DNA of 64,000 bases from Acidobacterium sp. S8 (GCF_009765985.1 NZ_LMUM01000027.1:17049-81048); one strand, 5' to 3'; shown: positions 1 through 9,782, numbered from the stretch's first letter. Notes: a model not told the origin generated them from the sequence alone. Made by a program: numbers and translations.

Positions 1-9
1 GGACAGGGA

Positions 10-36
10 CTCGCCGCTTCGGATTGAAGCGGCGAG
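10..36. terminator. Perfect 11-bp hairpin downstream of the first SDR gene
   Basis: The arms CTCGCCGCTTC and GAAGCGGCGAG pair perfectly around a 5-nt loop. The hairpin lies 17 bases beyond the stop codon of the minus-strand SDR gene. There is no run of T after the stem on either strand, so it is not a classical intrinsic terminator. It may be an RNA-stabilising or pausing hairpin. Confidence 0.4.
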
Positions 37-53
37 CGCCAGGTAATAAAGAG

Positions 54-785
54 TTAAATCTGAGCGGTGCCGCCATCGACGAACAACTCGATACCGTTCA
101 CAAAGCTGGAGTCGTTCGATGCGAGGAACAAAGCGACCGTGGCGATTTCCTCCGGACGACCAATTTCCCCACGGGGCACGAGCGACGCGAACATTGCCTT
201 CGCATCCGGACCCAAGGGATCCAGAATCGGAGTATCAATGGTCCCAGGACTCAAGATATTCACTCGAATGTTGCGCTCCTTGAGATCTACGAGCCAGGTC
301 CGAGCGAAAGATCGCACGGCAGCCTTCGTGGCGCTGTAAACGCTGAATGCCGGGAAGCCCTTGATGCTGGCAATCGAGCCATTCAAGAAGATCGATCCGC
401 CGTCGGTGAACAGCGGAAGCGCCTTTTGGACGGTGAACAGGGTGCCGCGAACGTTGAGATCAAAGTGCTTATCGAAGTGTTCCTCGGTGACTTCACCTAT
501 CTTCGCGAACTCTCCGAGGCCTGCGCTTGCGAAAAGGACGTCGATTTTTCCCTTTTCTTTCTTGACGATCTCGTAGAGACGATCAAGGTCGGCCAGCTTG
601 GATGCATCGCCCTGGACGCCGGTGACATTGCGCCCAATCGCTTTGACCGCTTCATCGAGCTTGTCTTGGCGACGGCCTGTAATGAACACATAAGCGCCTT
701 CCTCTACAAATAGCTTGGCAGTTGCCAAGGCCATTCCTGATGTTGCCGCAGTAATGACCGCGACCTTACCGTCTAATTTTCCCAT
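54..785 (-). CDS. Short-chain dehydrogenase/reductase (SDR)
   Basis: This is a cytosolic NAD(P)-dependent oxidoreductase of the classical SDR family, about 243 residues. The N-terminus [20 protein letters not shown] contains the Rossmann glycine region. The family's usual TGxxxGIG reads here as AATSGMA, so one glycine is replaced. The NAG-like motif is read as FASAGLG. The catalytic serine is in LNGSIAS and the YxxxK pair is in YSATKAA. The C-terminal part has the usual [12 protein letters not shown] and [10 protein letters not shown] segments. I start at 785 because AAAGGA lies 8 nt before that ATG; a longer frame reaches 842 without a good ribosome site. Substrate is unknown. It is a paralogue of the SDR at 3480-4223, which shares the MGKLxGKVAV start. 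Confidence 0.85.
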   Translation of the reverse strand: MGKLDGKVAVITAATSGMALATAKLFVEEGAYVFITGRRQDKLDEAVKAIGRNVTGVQGDASKLADLDRLYEIVKKEKGKIDVLFASAGLGEFAKIGEVTEEHFDKHFDLNVRGTLFTVQKALPLFTDGGSIFLNGSIASIKGFPAFSVYSATKAAVRSFARTWLVDLKERNIRVNILSPGTIDTPILDPLGPDAKAMFASLVPRGEIGRPEEIATVALFLASNDSSFVNGIELFVDGGTAQI

Positions 786-885
786 TGATTCATCCTTTCG
801 CATTTCGAACACTGCTATCGGTTTTCCGTAGGTTGTCGACACGCATCAACATAGATTCCGAGTCGTAGGATTAAGATTCAAAAAT

Positions 886-893
886 GACCGGTC
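886..893. promoter_or_regulatory. Candidate operator palindrome GACCGGTC
   Basis: An 8-bp perfect palindrome lies about 100 bp upstream of the SDR start at 785 and just downstream of the EgtD-like gene. TetR regulators bind short palindromes of this kind, and a TetR gene lies at 2683. The link is inference from proximity only. Confidence 0.2.
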
Positions 894-914
894 GTCTATG
901 ACGCGACTGTTTTA

Positions 915-1895
915 CTACGCCGTTGCTAGGGCTAAAGCGAAGGAGCATGCGCAATCATGCCAAGTCTCCTTCATTGTGAAGCCTGACCAGATGAGCAATG
1001 ATGCCAATGTTGCAAAGGTGAACTTGTAGCTGGACTTAGTCTGAATTGTCTCGTCCGTCCTGAATGCAAGATCCAGTCGTGGATAGCCGGCTACTGGGGG
1101 AATCGTGACGCCTTGAGTTGTCACCGACCGCAGGTGCATCTCAATCAAGGCTTCATGGCGGTTCCAGACGACTTTATGTGCAAATTGTTCCACTTTGAAG
1201 TTTGCTCCTAAAACCTTGTTCAGCCTTTCGAGGGCGTTTCGACTCAGGGCTTGATGGCAGCCCGATCGGTCGTCATAGGTAGACATGAGCGTTTCTTGGT
1301 CCTGGACGAGGTCAACGCAGAGAAGGAGTGAGTCGCCGCTTTCAAGTTGGCTATGAAGATTGAGTAAAATGTCCTGAGCCTCCGGACGAGAGAATGTTCC
1401 AATGGCGGAGTTAGCCCAAATTGCCAACGTGCGGCCACCGTGCCAACGCTTGATCTGATACGAGTCCTTGATCAGGTTCGCAACCCGCGGACGAGATACG
1501 ACTCCCGGAATCTTGGACGCGATGTCAAACTCCGCGAAATCCAACGCGGCCCGTGAAATGTCGACTGGCTGGTAGAGCACCGATCCTTGACTGCGGACAA
1601 GAGATCCAAGAAGCAATCCACTCTTCGCTGCCGATCCTGCCCCGAGTTCGACAATAGTCAAAGGGCGATATCCAGCAGCCATTCGAAGGACTTCGATCGC
1701 GTTGTGTTGCAACAGATCAGTCTCGGTTCGATTCGCGTGGTGTGCCGGGAGACGCGCGATTTCATCAGACAATATGACACCCCGCTCGTCGTACGGCAGC
1801 CATGGTGGAAGCGTCTTCCTCGATGCTGAAAGACCCGTGTGGGCACCACGAGCTACAGCTTGGACGACCTCCGCAGATGCGTAGTCAGCGACCAT
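915..1895 (-). CDS. EgtD-like histidine N-alpha-methyltransferase
   Basis: This is a SAM-dependent methyltransferase of the EgtD family (Methyltransf_33), 326 residues. In ergothioneine synthesis EgtD trimethylates the alpha-amine of histidine to hercynine. Visible family landmarks are YDERG and the LPAHHANRTE segment near the N-terminus, the SAM-binding motif IVELGAGSAAKSGLLL, YQPVDIS, the NSAIGTF loop, DLVQD, and a C-terminal YKFT segment followed by the GF and FALAL region. The start at 1895 has AGGGAG close upstream. No EgtB sulfoxide synthase is present in the window, so it is an orphan here. It could act on another amino acid or small amine. Confidence 0.75.
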   Translation of the reverse strand: MVADYASAEVVQAVARGAHTGLSASRKTLPPWLPYDERGVILSDEIARLPAHHANRTETDLLQHNAIEVLRMAAGYRPLTIVELGAGSAAKSGLLLGSLVRSQGSVLYQPVDISRAALDFAEFDIASKIPGVVSRPRVANLIKDSYQIKRWHGGRTLAIWANSAIGTFSRPEAQDILLNLHSQLESGDSLLLCVDLVQDQETLMSTYDDRSGCHQALSRNALERLNKVLGANFKVEQFAHKVVWNRHEALIEMHLRSVTTQGVTIPPVAGYPRLDLAFRTDETIQTKSSYKFTFATLASLLIWSGFTMKETWHDCACSFALALATA

Positions 1896-2027
1896 ACCAC
1901 TCCCTTAGCGCATCACTACCCGCGAACAGCAGGAACACGAGCAATGTGCTGATTCTTCTTTGGGTCGAGCGTACGAGTCGGATCCATCCGGCGTATTGAA
2001 TGAATCAATCGCTTTCGGCGATTAGCG

Positions 2028-2474
2028 TCATTCCGTGTATGGGAAGATACGGCCACCGGGTTGGCTGAGAATGGTTCTTATCTCCATAAGCAAGCAGGAC
2101 GGATCAATCGGCTTGGATAGGAGCCTGAAGCTGAAGCCTAGACTACGCGCTTCGCAAAGCAGATCGGCCGTCTCAGCCTGTCCCGACAGAAGCAGTACCT
2201 TACAGGTCGGCCAGCGGGATGTCATTGTGATTGCAAGATGCACGCCGCTCATTGTCGGCATTGCGACATCCGAAAGCAGAAGATGAGGAGCAGCCCGGAC
2301 CGCTGCGCGGAGGGCCTCCTCGGGCACAGTAAACCAGGCTGTGCTGAATCCTGCATGAGTCAGAATTAAGAAGAGAGTCATGGCGATCAGGCGCTCGTCG
2401 TCGACCACGAAGACCAGGAGCTGAGAATCGACGGATTCATCCGTAGGTGAGAGTCGCTGAAACGCCTGTGACAT
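2028..2474 (-). CDS. Single-domain response regulator (CheY-like)
   Basis: A 148-residue protein made of one receiver domain after a 20-residue leader. The acidic pair is in VVDDERL, the phospho-accepting aspartate in LLLSDVAMPTMSG, the conserved Thr/Ser position reads LLLSGQA, and the conserved lysine is in LLSKPID. There is no output domain, so it would act by protein contact or phosphorelay. No histidine kinase is adjacent. The ATG at 2474 has GGAAAG 9 nt upstream. Confidence 0.8.
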   Translation of the reverse strand: MSQAFQRLSPTDESVDSQLLVFVVDDERLIAMTLFLILTHAGFSTAWFTVPEEALRAAVRAAPHLLLSDVAMPTMSGVHLAITMTSRWPTCKVLLLSGQAETADLLCEARSLGFSFRLLSKPIDPSCLLMEIRTILSQPGGRIFPYTE

Positions 2475-2682
2475 ATCAATTGCTTTCCCCGCTGATTGGC
2501 ATCTGCCAGGGAGGCATTGATGGAGATGCGAGTCTCGTGTTCAGCATGGCATGAGATTAGGGGGCGCGTGAAATGGCGTATAGACAGATCGAATCGCTTT
2601 TGCCGGATATGAGCACCGTCCATCAGTGAGCGCGCAAACTCCCAGAAAGCTAATCGACTATCATCAGGGATGTGGAGGCCGC

Positions 2683-3282
2683 GTGGCAAAACGTAATGTC
2701 GGCGAGAAGATTTTCGAAGCTGCCTCTCGCAGTTTTCATGAGTACGGCTACAACGCGACTGGAATCCAAGAGATCGTAGACTCTGCAGGTGTTCCGAAAG
2801 GCAGCTTCTACGCTCACTACAAGAGCAAGGAAGCTCTCGGTCTCGAAGTCTTGAGGATTGACGCCGAGGCTACACTAAATAGTCTCGTGATGAATGAGAA
2901 TTCACCGGCGCTTGACTCTCTCAAAGAACACTTCCGCCTCCTGGCTAACGATTACTACAGATTTAAATATCGATCAGGATGTTTGGTCGGCGACTTTGCG
3001 TCTGAGTTGGCGAGCAATGCGAAGTTCCGCACAGCGAGTCTTGCGTATATGAATGCTTGGGCGGCCAAGATCGAAGAGGCACTCCGCATCGCCCAGGAAG
3101 CGAAAGAGATTCCGAAGCAAAAGGATCCTGCAGTTCTATCTCGTTTTCTTCTCGCAGCATTCTTCGGTGCAGCTCTGAGAATCAGGCTGTTGAAGTCGCT
3201 CGTGCCCTTCGAAGAATTTATTGAAATTGCGTTCGGAGACCTCTTGATCAATTCCAAACAGACAGCAGCCAAGGCGAAATAG
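2683..3282 (+). CDS. TetR/AcrR family repressor
   Basis: A cytosolic dimeric repressor of about 199 residues. The helix-turn-helix is at the N-terminus: AASRSFHEYGYNATGIQEIV followed by GVPKGSFYAHYKSKE, a near-textbook TetR DNA-binding motif. The C-terminal half is the variable ligand-binding domain (TetR_C, with FRTASLAYMNAWAAKIEEAL). I prefer the GTG at 2683 because GGAGG lies 4 nt before it; an upstream GTG at 2626 would add 19 residues. It lies between two SDR genes and may control one of them. Ligand unknown. Confidence 0.85.
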   Translation: MAKRNVGEKIFEAASRSFHEYGYNATGIQEIVDSAGVPKGSFYAHYKSKEALGLEVLRIDAEATLNSLVMNENSPALDSLKEHFRLLANDYYRFKYRSGCLVGDFASELASNAKFRTASLAYMNAWAAKIEEALRIAQEAKEIPKQKDPAVLSRFLLAAFFGAALRIRLLKSLVPFEEFIEIAFGDLLINSKQTAAKAK

Positions 3283-3356
3283 AAGTTCTCAGCGTCTGCT
3301 ACCTGCTATCGTCTGGCTCAATTCAAGTGTTTCCAAGGTAGGTGCGCTGAGGCTTT

Positions 3357-3430
3357 CCTTCCGGCAATCGTAACGGTCGCGCGGCGAGGCATCGAAGCTC
3401 GCTATAACGAAGGTGAGGATTGCCGGAAGG
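3357..3430. repeat. 13-bp perfect inverted repeat with a 48-nt spacer
   Basis: CCTTCCGGCAATC at 3357-3369 is repeated in reverse complement at 3418-3430. The element sits between convergent genes (TetR ending 3282, SDR ending 3480). It could be a long stem-loop acting as a two-way terminator, or a small repetitive element. There is no long T run. Confidence 0.6.
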
Positions 3431-3479
3431 GTGGTTAGTATCAAAATTCCCATGACGTTTTCTCAGTAGAAGCAGTTGA

Positions 3480-4223
3480 TTAGAGGCCGCCGCTCGCGAC
3501 GACAATCTCACCTGTCAACCACGCGGAATCTTCAGAAGCGAGAAAGATCGCGACTGCTGCGATATCGTTTGGCTGGCCAGCACGGCCGAGAGGGGTCTGT
3601 GAAACCAGCCCCGTCTCAAAATCAGAGCCCATGACGCCTGTACTGTGGGTGCCTTCTGTCTCGACAAGCCCGGGGTTGAGAGAATTGACACGGATTTTCT
3701 TCGGCGCGAGTTCCTTTGACAGGACCGACGTAATCATGTCGACTGCGCCCTTGGTCGCCGTATACACCGCGCTCGTGGCCGGCTTCAGCCGCGTGATACT
3801 GGATCCAATATTGATGACGCTGCCACCTTCGCTCAGATGCTTTGCCGCTGCCTGGGTCGTCAGCAGCAGTCCGAGCACGTTGATGTTGAATTGCTTATGG
3901 AAGGACTCCTCAGTGATGGCCTCAAGCGGGGCGAATTCATAAACCCCGGAGTTGTTCACCAAAATATCCAAACGTCCGTAGTTCTTAATCGCGGCGTCGA
4001 TGATGCCTGTAGCCTCGAGGGCCTTCGTGACGTCGCCGGATACCGCAACAGCCTTGCCGCCAGCCGCCGTGATTGCCGCCACGACAGTCTCAGCGCCCGA
4101 CTTGCTGGAAGCGTAGTTAACCACCACCGAAGCACCTTCGGATGCTAACGACTTTGCGATTGCGGCACCGATGCCCTTTGAAGCGCCCGTTACGACGGCG
4201 ACTTTACCGTTGAGTTTGCCCAT
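3480..4223 (-). CDS. Short-chain dehydrogenase/reductase (FabG-like SDR)
   Basis: A 247-residue classical SDR and predicted NADPH-dependent oxidoreductase. The cofactor motif TGASKGIGAAIA is intact near the N-terminus, followed by NNSGVY, the catalytic serine in INIGSSITR, and YTATKGA with the Tyr and Lys. The C-terminus ends in LTGEIVVASGGL, as in many glucose-dehydrogenase-like SDRs. The ATG at 4223 is preceded by AGAGGAAAA; a longer frame to 4319 lacks support and would overlap the operator region. It is transcribed divergently from the ArsR-type regulator at 4379, with a strong palindrome between them, so it is probably that regulator's target. Confidence 0.88.
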   Translation of the reverse strand: MGKLNGKVAVVTGASKGIGAAIAKSLASEGASVVVNYASSKSGAETVVAAITAAGGKAVAVSGDVTKALEATGIIDAAIKNYGRLDILVNNSGVYEFAPLEAITEESFHKQFNINVLGLLLTTQAAAKHLSEGGSVINIGSSITRLKPATSAVYTATKGAVDMITSVLSKELAPKKIRVNSLNPGLVETEGTHSTGVMGSDFETGLVSQTPLGRAGQPNDIAAVAIFLASEDSAWLTGEIVVASGGL

Positions 4224-4324
4224 GATGTTTTCCTCTATCCGTTTCTTCCTCGCTCGGCTATGACCCTCGCGTTGGACGCCCTCAAGTACGAGCTTTGTAT
4301 GTGATGGGTGAGTTTTCAATAAGT

Positions 4325-4347
4325 TTCAATAGTTCATAACTATTGAA
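4325..4347. promoter_or_regulatory. Perfect 10-3-10 palindrome, likely ArsR operator
   Basis: TTCAATAGTT, then CAT, then AACTATTGAA. It lies in the divergent gap between the SDR (start 4223) and the ArsR-type gene (start 4379), 31 bp before the regulator start. A second TTTCAATA is visible just to the left. Placement and symmetry fit an operator for autoregulation and for control of the SDR. Confidence 0.65.
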
Positions 4348-4378
4348 CTAAGGAGATGATCTCGACTAGACTGACATA

Positions 4379-4765
4379 ATGAAGCCGCTCGTCCATCCCG
4401 CGTTGCGAGACATCACGGTGGAGGGTATCCTTCATGCACTCTCTGACCCCGTGCGGGTGGCGATCTACGCCGATATTGTGGGCTCGGACTGTTCACAGAC
4501 CTGCTCCAATTTCGTCAACATTGTGGATAAGCCGGTTCCGAAGTCCACCCTGTCCGTTCACTTCAAAGCCCTGAGAGAAGCTGGCTTGATTCGCGGAGAA
4601 CGTAGAGGAGTGGAGATGTATAACGTTTCGCGTTGTTCAGAGATCGACGGCCGATTCCCTGGACTGATCGCAGCGATCGTCAAGGCACATAACATTCAGT
4701 CAGAAGAAAGCCGAACCCCGAAGGTAAAGTCCGGTTCTCTCAAAAAAAGGCGTTTAGAGCGCTGA
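4379..4765 (+). CDS. ArsR-family winged-helix repressor
   Basis: A 128-residue helix-turn-helix protein. HALSDPVRVAIYADI is the typical ArsR opening, and KSTLSVHFKALREAGLIRGE is the recognition helix and turn, followed by the wing RRGVEMYNVSR. Two cysteines (SDCSQTCS) lie between these parts and could sense metal or redox state, but the classical CVC motif is absent. The C-terminal tail is basic. It is divergent from an SDR gene with a perfect palindrome between them. Confidence 0.8.
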   Translation: MKPLVHPALRDITVEGILHALSDPVRVAIYADIVGSDCSQTCSNFVNIVDKPVPKSTLSVHFKALREAGLIRGERRGVEMYNVSRCSEIDGRFPGLIAAIVKAHNIQSEESRTPKVKSGSLKKRRLER

Positions 4766-5080
4766 CGATAGCGATCCTAAGCCTCCTCGTGGACCGCCGT
4801 ATTGCATCAGGAGACTAGATTTGTCGATTTTAAGCATGATGCAGACGTTCACAGATTTCTGTCTAAAGCGATCACTATAGGCATTTCTGACTCTTGCCTT
4901 TGCGCGGTAGATGCAGGGATGACAAGATCCGCCGGTTACGGCGAAATGATGCAAGATATCTCGAAACATCTAGCCTAAATTCGATGCGGGTCCTGAAGAC
5001 ACTCCTACGGCCACGACTGAGTCGCTGGCAAGGAGTTCGTGCTGGAATCTTCATCCCGAGCCATTTAGGAGCAAACACTG
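4766..5080. other. Intergenic stretch of 315 bp upstream of folE
   Basis: I see no convincing gene, tRNA or strong repeat here. It presumably carries the folE promoter. Small frames on both strands have no recognisable motif. Confidence 0.5.
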
Positions 5081-5674
<594 letters not shown>

Positions 5675-5860
5675 AGCGGCCTTTACGCCAGCCCTTCGCG
5701 AATGAAAAGAGGTGTTCGAGGCCGGAAAACGACTTGCCTATTCGAAGGGGCAAATCTATCTTCGGGCGGTCGCGGCTGACTCATCCGGAGTTCCGTTGTC
5801 GGCTTGCTCTAGCTAAGTAGAGTCCCGTAGGGGGATAATTCAGGTGTCATAGGAGATTCC

Positions 5861-8185
5861 ATGCTTTCGCCTGAGTCTCGAACACGAACCGAAGCGTTCC
5901 TTGCCGTGGAACAGCGAACACTAAGGATGATCGGCGAGGGCGCGCCTCTGAAAGAGATTTTGAACGAGCTCTGCGTAGCGTTCGACACCCAAGTACCCGA
6001 GGGCCTATCCACGATCACCCTGAAAGACCCTGATGGAGAGTGGCTCATCCCGGTCGTTGGGCCGCGGATACCGAGTGTTTATGCAAAACGGTTTACGCGA
6101 ATGCCCATTCAGCCAGGAGGGTCTTGTAACGCATCAGCTTTTTTCAAGAAACGCGTTGTCATTTCTGATATCGCTACCGACCCTACGTGGCCCGAAGAGC
6201 ATCGGCAGCCCGCAATTGACGCTGGACTAAAAGCCACCTTGTCACAACCGCTGCTCTCCTCGACGAACGATATTCTTGGAACGCTGGCGTGGTGGTACAC
6301 CGAAACGCGAACTCCCTCGGCACAAGAGATCGAGTTGGTCGAGGCCGCTGGGCAGATAGTTCAGTCCACTATTGAGAGGGAACGGTCTGCCTCTTCGCTC
6401 AGAATGGCGCTCAAAGAGTCAGAGAAGTCAGCATCGGAACTCAAAACGCTCATCGACACAATTCCGACTCTCGTTTGGTGTGGGAAACCTGACGGCTCAA
6501 GCGAATTCGTAAACCAGCGATGGATTGCGTACACCGGGCTCACCGCGCAAGACCTATTGGGCTTGGGCTGGGCGAGAGTGATTCATCCCGACGATTACTT
6601 CGAACTGACGACGAAAGTGACCGATTCGTTTGCCACAGCCGAAACCTTTGAGGTTGAAGCGAGGTTGAAACGGCTTGACGGCGAATATCGTTGGTTTCTC
6701 CTTCGTTTCGAGCCGGTTCCGGGGCAGCTGAACAAGGTTGACAGGTGGTATGGCTCCGCTACTGACATCCACGTGATGAGGCAGGGACTGGAGACTGTAC
6801 GCCAGGAGCAGGCCGAACTATGGAGGATGGTGGATTCAATCCCGGCCGCAATCCACTTCATGGATGCACAGGGAAAAGTCTTATACGTCAATCAAGCCTC
6901 GCTTGAGTACACAGGGCTGCAAGCGAAGGATGCGGACGATCCAAATTTCCGCGACAAGATTTTTCATCCCGACGATGAGAAAGCACTTCGGGATTCGCGG
7001 AATAGGAGTTTCGCCGCGGGAGTTCCGTTTCAGCTTGAGACAAGGGCACGTCGGCGTGATGGCGTGTATCACTGGTTTCTTATTCACTACAAGCCTTTCT
7101 ACGACGGTAGCGGGAAACTGATTCGCTGGTACGCAACCGGCACGGACATTGAAGACCGCAGAAGGGTCGAGAACATGGTTCGCAACGAGAATGTCGCGCT
7201 ACGCGAAGACGTCGTTCGATCTTCCATGTTTGAAGAGATTGTCGGCTCGTCCGAAGCTCTGCGTAAAGTCCTTGTTCAAGTCTCAAAAGTCGCTCCAACC
7301 AGCGCTTCGGTCCTAATTTTGGGCGAGACGGGAACAGGAAAAGAGCTGATTGCACGAGCTATCCACAACGCGTCTCCCCGAGCGAAGAGAGCTTTCATAA
7401 AGGTGAACTGCGCTTCCATCCCCTCTGCACTGATCGCGTCCGAACTGTTTGGTCACGAGAAGGGCTCGTTTACCGGTGCTCTTCAGCGTCACTTAGGGCG
7501 ATTTGAGTTGGCAGATGGCGGCACCATATTTCTTGATGAAGTTGGCGAACTCCCTACAGAAACTCAAGCTGTTCTGCTGCGCGTCCTTCAAGAACGACAA
7601 TTTGAGCGAGTTGGTGGAAGCCAAACTATCTCTGTCGACGTGCGAGTCATTGCAGCGACAAATCGAGATATTGAGGCGGCAGTCGCCGAAGGTATATTCC
7701 GTCAAGACCTGTTGTATAGACTCAACGTCTTCCCGATTCAGGTTCCGTCCCTGCGAGAGAGAACGGGCGACATCCCCTTGTTGGTCGCATACTTGGTCGA
7801 TCGATATGCCCACAAAGCCGGAAAGAAGCTTCGGAATATCAGCAAACAGACGATGAGCCTATTCGAGTCATACTCGTGGCCCGGCAATATTCGCGAACTG
7901 CAGAATGTGATCGAGCGCGCCGTAATCTTATGCGATTCCGAAACTTTCTCAGCCGACGAGTCTTGGTTCAAGCAGGCTTTTTCAAAGCCGGGCATGACGC
8001 GCGTTCCTCTGCTCGAAGAACTCGTGGAACGCGAACGAGAAATGATCGAAGCGGCGCTGCGAGAATGCCATGGCATCGTGGGCGGCAAGAACGGCGCAGC
8101 CTCCAGACTTGGGATTCCCCGACAGACGCTAATCTCGAAGATCAAGAAGCTGGGGATCAATCAACACCGTTTCAAGGCTGTTTAG
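5861..8185 (+). CDS. Sigma54-dependent activator with GAF and two PAS domains
   Basis: A 774-residue enhancer-binding protein. In order: a GAF domain (about residues 15-165, with PGGSCNASAFFKKRVVISDI), a short coiled coil, PAS1 (about 190-300), PAS2 with PAC (about 320-440), the AAA+ sigma54 domain (about 460-690) and a C-terminal Fis-type helix-turn-helix (GAASRLGIPRQTLISKIKKL). The AAA+ part has Walker A GETGTGKE, Walker B LDEVGEL, and the sigma54-contact loop as GSFTGA instead of the usual GAFTGA. The layout resembles FhlA/NorR-type regulators. Signals sensed by the GAF and PAS domains are unknown. AGGAG precedes the start. No -24/-12 target promoter was evident nearby. Confidence 0.9.
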   Translation: MLSPESRTRTEAFLAVEQRTLRMIGEGAPLKEILNELCVAFDTQVPEGLSTITLKDPDGEWLIPVVGPRIPSVYAKRFTRMPIQPGGSCNASAFFKKRVVISDIATDPTWPEEHRQPAIDAGLKATLSQPLLSSTNDILGTLAWWYTETRTPSAQEIELVEAAGQIVQSTIERERSASSLRMALKESEKSASELKTLIDTIPTLVWCGKPDGSSEFVNQRWIAYTGLTAQDLLGLGWARVIHPDDYFELTTKVTDSFATAETFEVEARLKRLDGEYRWFLLRFEPVPGQLNKVDRWYGSATDIHVMRQGLETVRQEQAELWRMVDSIPAAIHFMDAQGKVLYVNQASLEYTGLQAKDADDPNFRDKIFHPDDEKALRDSRNRSFAAGVPFQLETRARRRDGVYHWFLIHYKPFYDGSGKLIRWYATGTDIEDRRRVENMVRNENVALREDVVRSSMFEEIVGSSEALRKVLVQVSKVAPTSASVLILGETGTGKELIARAIHNASPRAKRAFIKVNCASIPSALIASELFGHEKGSFTGALQRHLGRFELADGGTIFLDEVGELPTETQAVLLRVLQERQFERVGGSQTISVDVRVIAATNRDIEAAVAEGIFRQDLLYRLNVFPIQVPSLRERTGDIPLLVAYLVDRYAHKAGKKLRNISKQTMSLFESYSWPGNIRELQNVIERAVILCDSETFSADESWFKQAFSKPGMTRVPLLEELVEREREMIEAALRECHGIVGGKNGAASRLGIPRQTLISKIKKLGINQHRFKAV

Positions 8186-8422
8186 TCCCCTTTACCCGCG
8201 CTGCGCACTGCTGTTGCGGTAGATCGGACTGAGCGTCAGACATAGCACGATCTCTCATCTTGGGATCGTTCGTCTTCGCATTTCATCAAGTTGCTTGTTG
8301 AGCTGAGTTTTCGGCACCTGCCGAGATATCGGCGCGCCTGCGCGCCTGCGAGTCCCTTATAAATCAATGAGTTGGCGAATGGCGTTCAACCTGCACGTAG
8401 TGGGATTGAGCGTTGTCCAAAC

Positions 8423-8677
8423 ATGCTGAAAATTGAACGATCGTCTGACGGCAATGTCACGACGCTTCATCTGATTGGTCGACTCCAGGAGGAGCATATT
8501 CCAGAGCTGGTTCGCGAAATCGAGAAGAGCGGCTCCGTCATCCAGATTTCCATGGCAGAAGTCGATCTCGTTGATTTGGCCGGGATCCGTTTTCTTGCCA
8601 GATGTCGATCAGAGGGTATCCCTCTCCTTAGTTCTTCGCAGTACATAACGGAATGGATCGATAAGGAGCTTCTATGA
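8423..8677 (+). CDS. STAS-domain protein
   Basis: A protein of about 84 residues with the STAS fold seen in anti-sigma factor antagonists: LHLIGRLQEEHIPELVREI, then SMAEVDLVDLAGIRFLARC. The usual phosphorylated serine of SpoIIAA-type antagonists (D-S-S-G) is not present; the site reads DLVDLAG, so partner switching by phosphorylation is doubtful. I take the ATG at 8423 because homology begins there; an in-frame start at 8372 would add 17 residues. It may form a pair with the AraC regulator that follows 58 bp later. Confidence 0.7.
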   Translation: MLKIERSSDGNVTTLHLIGRLQEEHIPELVREIEKSGSVIQISMAEVDLVDLAGIRFLARCRSEGIPLLSSSQYITEWIDKELL

Positions 8678-8735
8678 GCACTTCATTCGAACGGTTGATG
8701 AAGCAGGTAACCCACTAGGAAGGATCGAAGGACGC

Positions 8736-9728
8736 ATGTATCTGACTGCATCGTACGAAGAACAAAGTCTATGCCGGATGATGCGTTCAACTTACAGCAT
8801 CGTCGATCGTCCGATCCTCGTTCTGAGGGAACGCGCAACACTGCAGTCAGCTATCGCAAGAATGACTTCACAAGCGGGTTTTCCTGATCCGGTGGAGGGC
8901 TTACATTCGACTAAAGCATTTCTCATAGCGGTCCATCTCGTCGCCTCTGCTGGGGAAATGCGTGATTCCCACATGGATGGTAGAGCAGTAACGTCGGAAT
9001 CTTGGACGATTGGTGGGGTGACCATCTACGACCTTGACGAAGCCCCACCGTTTTTCAGGACATGTGCTTTCGACTGCGTCCACTACTACCTGCCTCGCGC
9101 GACAATTGACGCATACACAGATTCGGCTGGTTTAGCACGGATTGGAACTCTCCGTTGTCCCAAGGGTAAGTACGATCACGTCCTTTACCATCTCGCCCAA
9201 GCACTCTTGCCGATGCTCGCACAGCGCGATCTGATATGCGAGATGTATCTCAATCACTACTTGCCGATGTTATGTGCGTATCTCGTTCGGTGTTATGGAT
9301 CAGTTCGGCCACCCAAAGCCCGGGGCGGTCTTGCCCCGTGGCAAAGACGGTGCGTTACTAGCATGATTCGAAGCGATCTCAGGGGTGACGCGAGCATGAG
9401 CAAACTTGCAGAGACATGCGGCCTCTCGGTCAGCCATTTTGCTCGCTGCTTCCGGACGACGTTTGGAATTCCTGTTCATCGCTATGTCGTTCAGGAACGG
9501 ATTGAGGCAGCTAAGAGAATGCTCTTAGACCCGGGAAATAGTCTGACTCAGATTGCGCTCGAAACCGGCTTCTCCGACCAAGCTGCTTTTGGCCGTACAT
9601 TCGGCAGCCTCGTGGGGCTGACTCCTGCAAAGTGGAGGAAGGAACGTCTTTACGCCACAATTCAGCAAAGCGCACCGATCATGGATGGGATCGAACTGCA
9701 TCAGGAGGTGGCTGGGACGACGCGCTAA
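8736..9728 (+). CDS. AraC-family transcriptional regulator
   Basis: A 330-residue protein. The C-terminal 100 residues hold the double helix-turn-helix of AraC/XylS: MSKLAETCGLSVSHFARCFR, then the second motif around ALETGFSDQAAFGRTFGSLV and the closing GLTPAKWRKER. The N-terminal two thirds is a divergent sensor region with no family I can name. AraC proteins of this type (PchR/AdpA-like in length) generally activate nearby catabolic or efflux genes, but none stands out here. Confidence 0.85.
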   Translation: MYLTASYEEQSLCRMMRSTYSIVDRPILVLRERATLQSAIARMTSQAGFPDPVEGLHSTKAFLIAVHLVASAGEMRDSHMDGRAVTSESWTIGGVTIYDLDEAPPFFRTCAFDCVHYYLPRATIDAYTDSAGLARIGTLRCPKGKYDHVLYHLAQALLPMLAQRDLICEMYLNHYLPMLCAYLVRCYGSVRPPKARGGLAPWQRRCVTSMIRSDLRGDASMSKLAETCGLSVSHFARCFRTTFGIPVHRYVVQERIEAAKRMLLDPGNSLTQIALETGFSDQAAFGRTFGSLVGLTPAKWRKERLYATIQQSAPIMDGIELHQEVAGTTR

Positions 9729-9782
9729 GAATGCTGCTTGCTGCTTCGGTTTGGTTAGTCGCAATCGGCAATTCGACGAAAG

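Noticed and set aside
24..713. 229-residue plus-strand frame at the left end
   Set aside because: Antisense of the SDR gene at 54-785, which has the complete family motifs.
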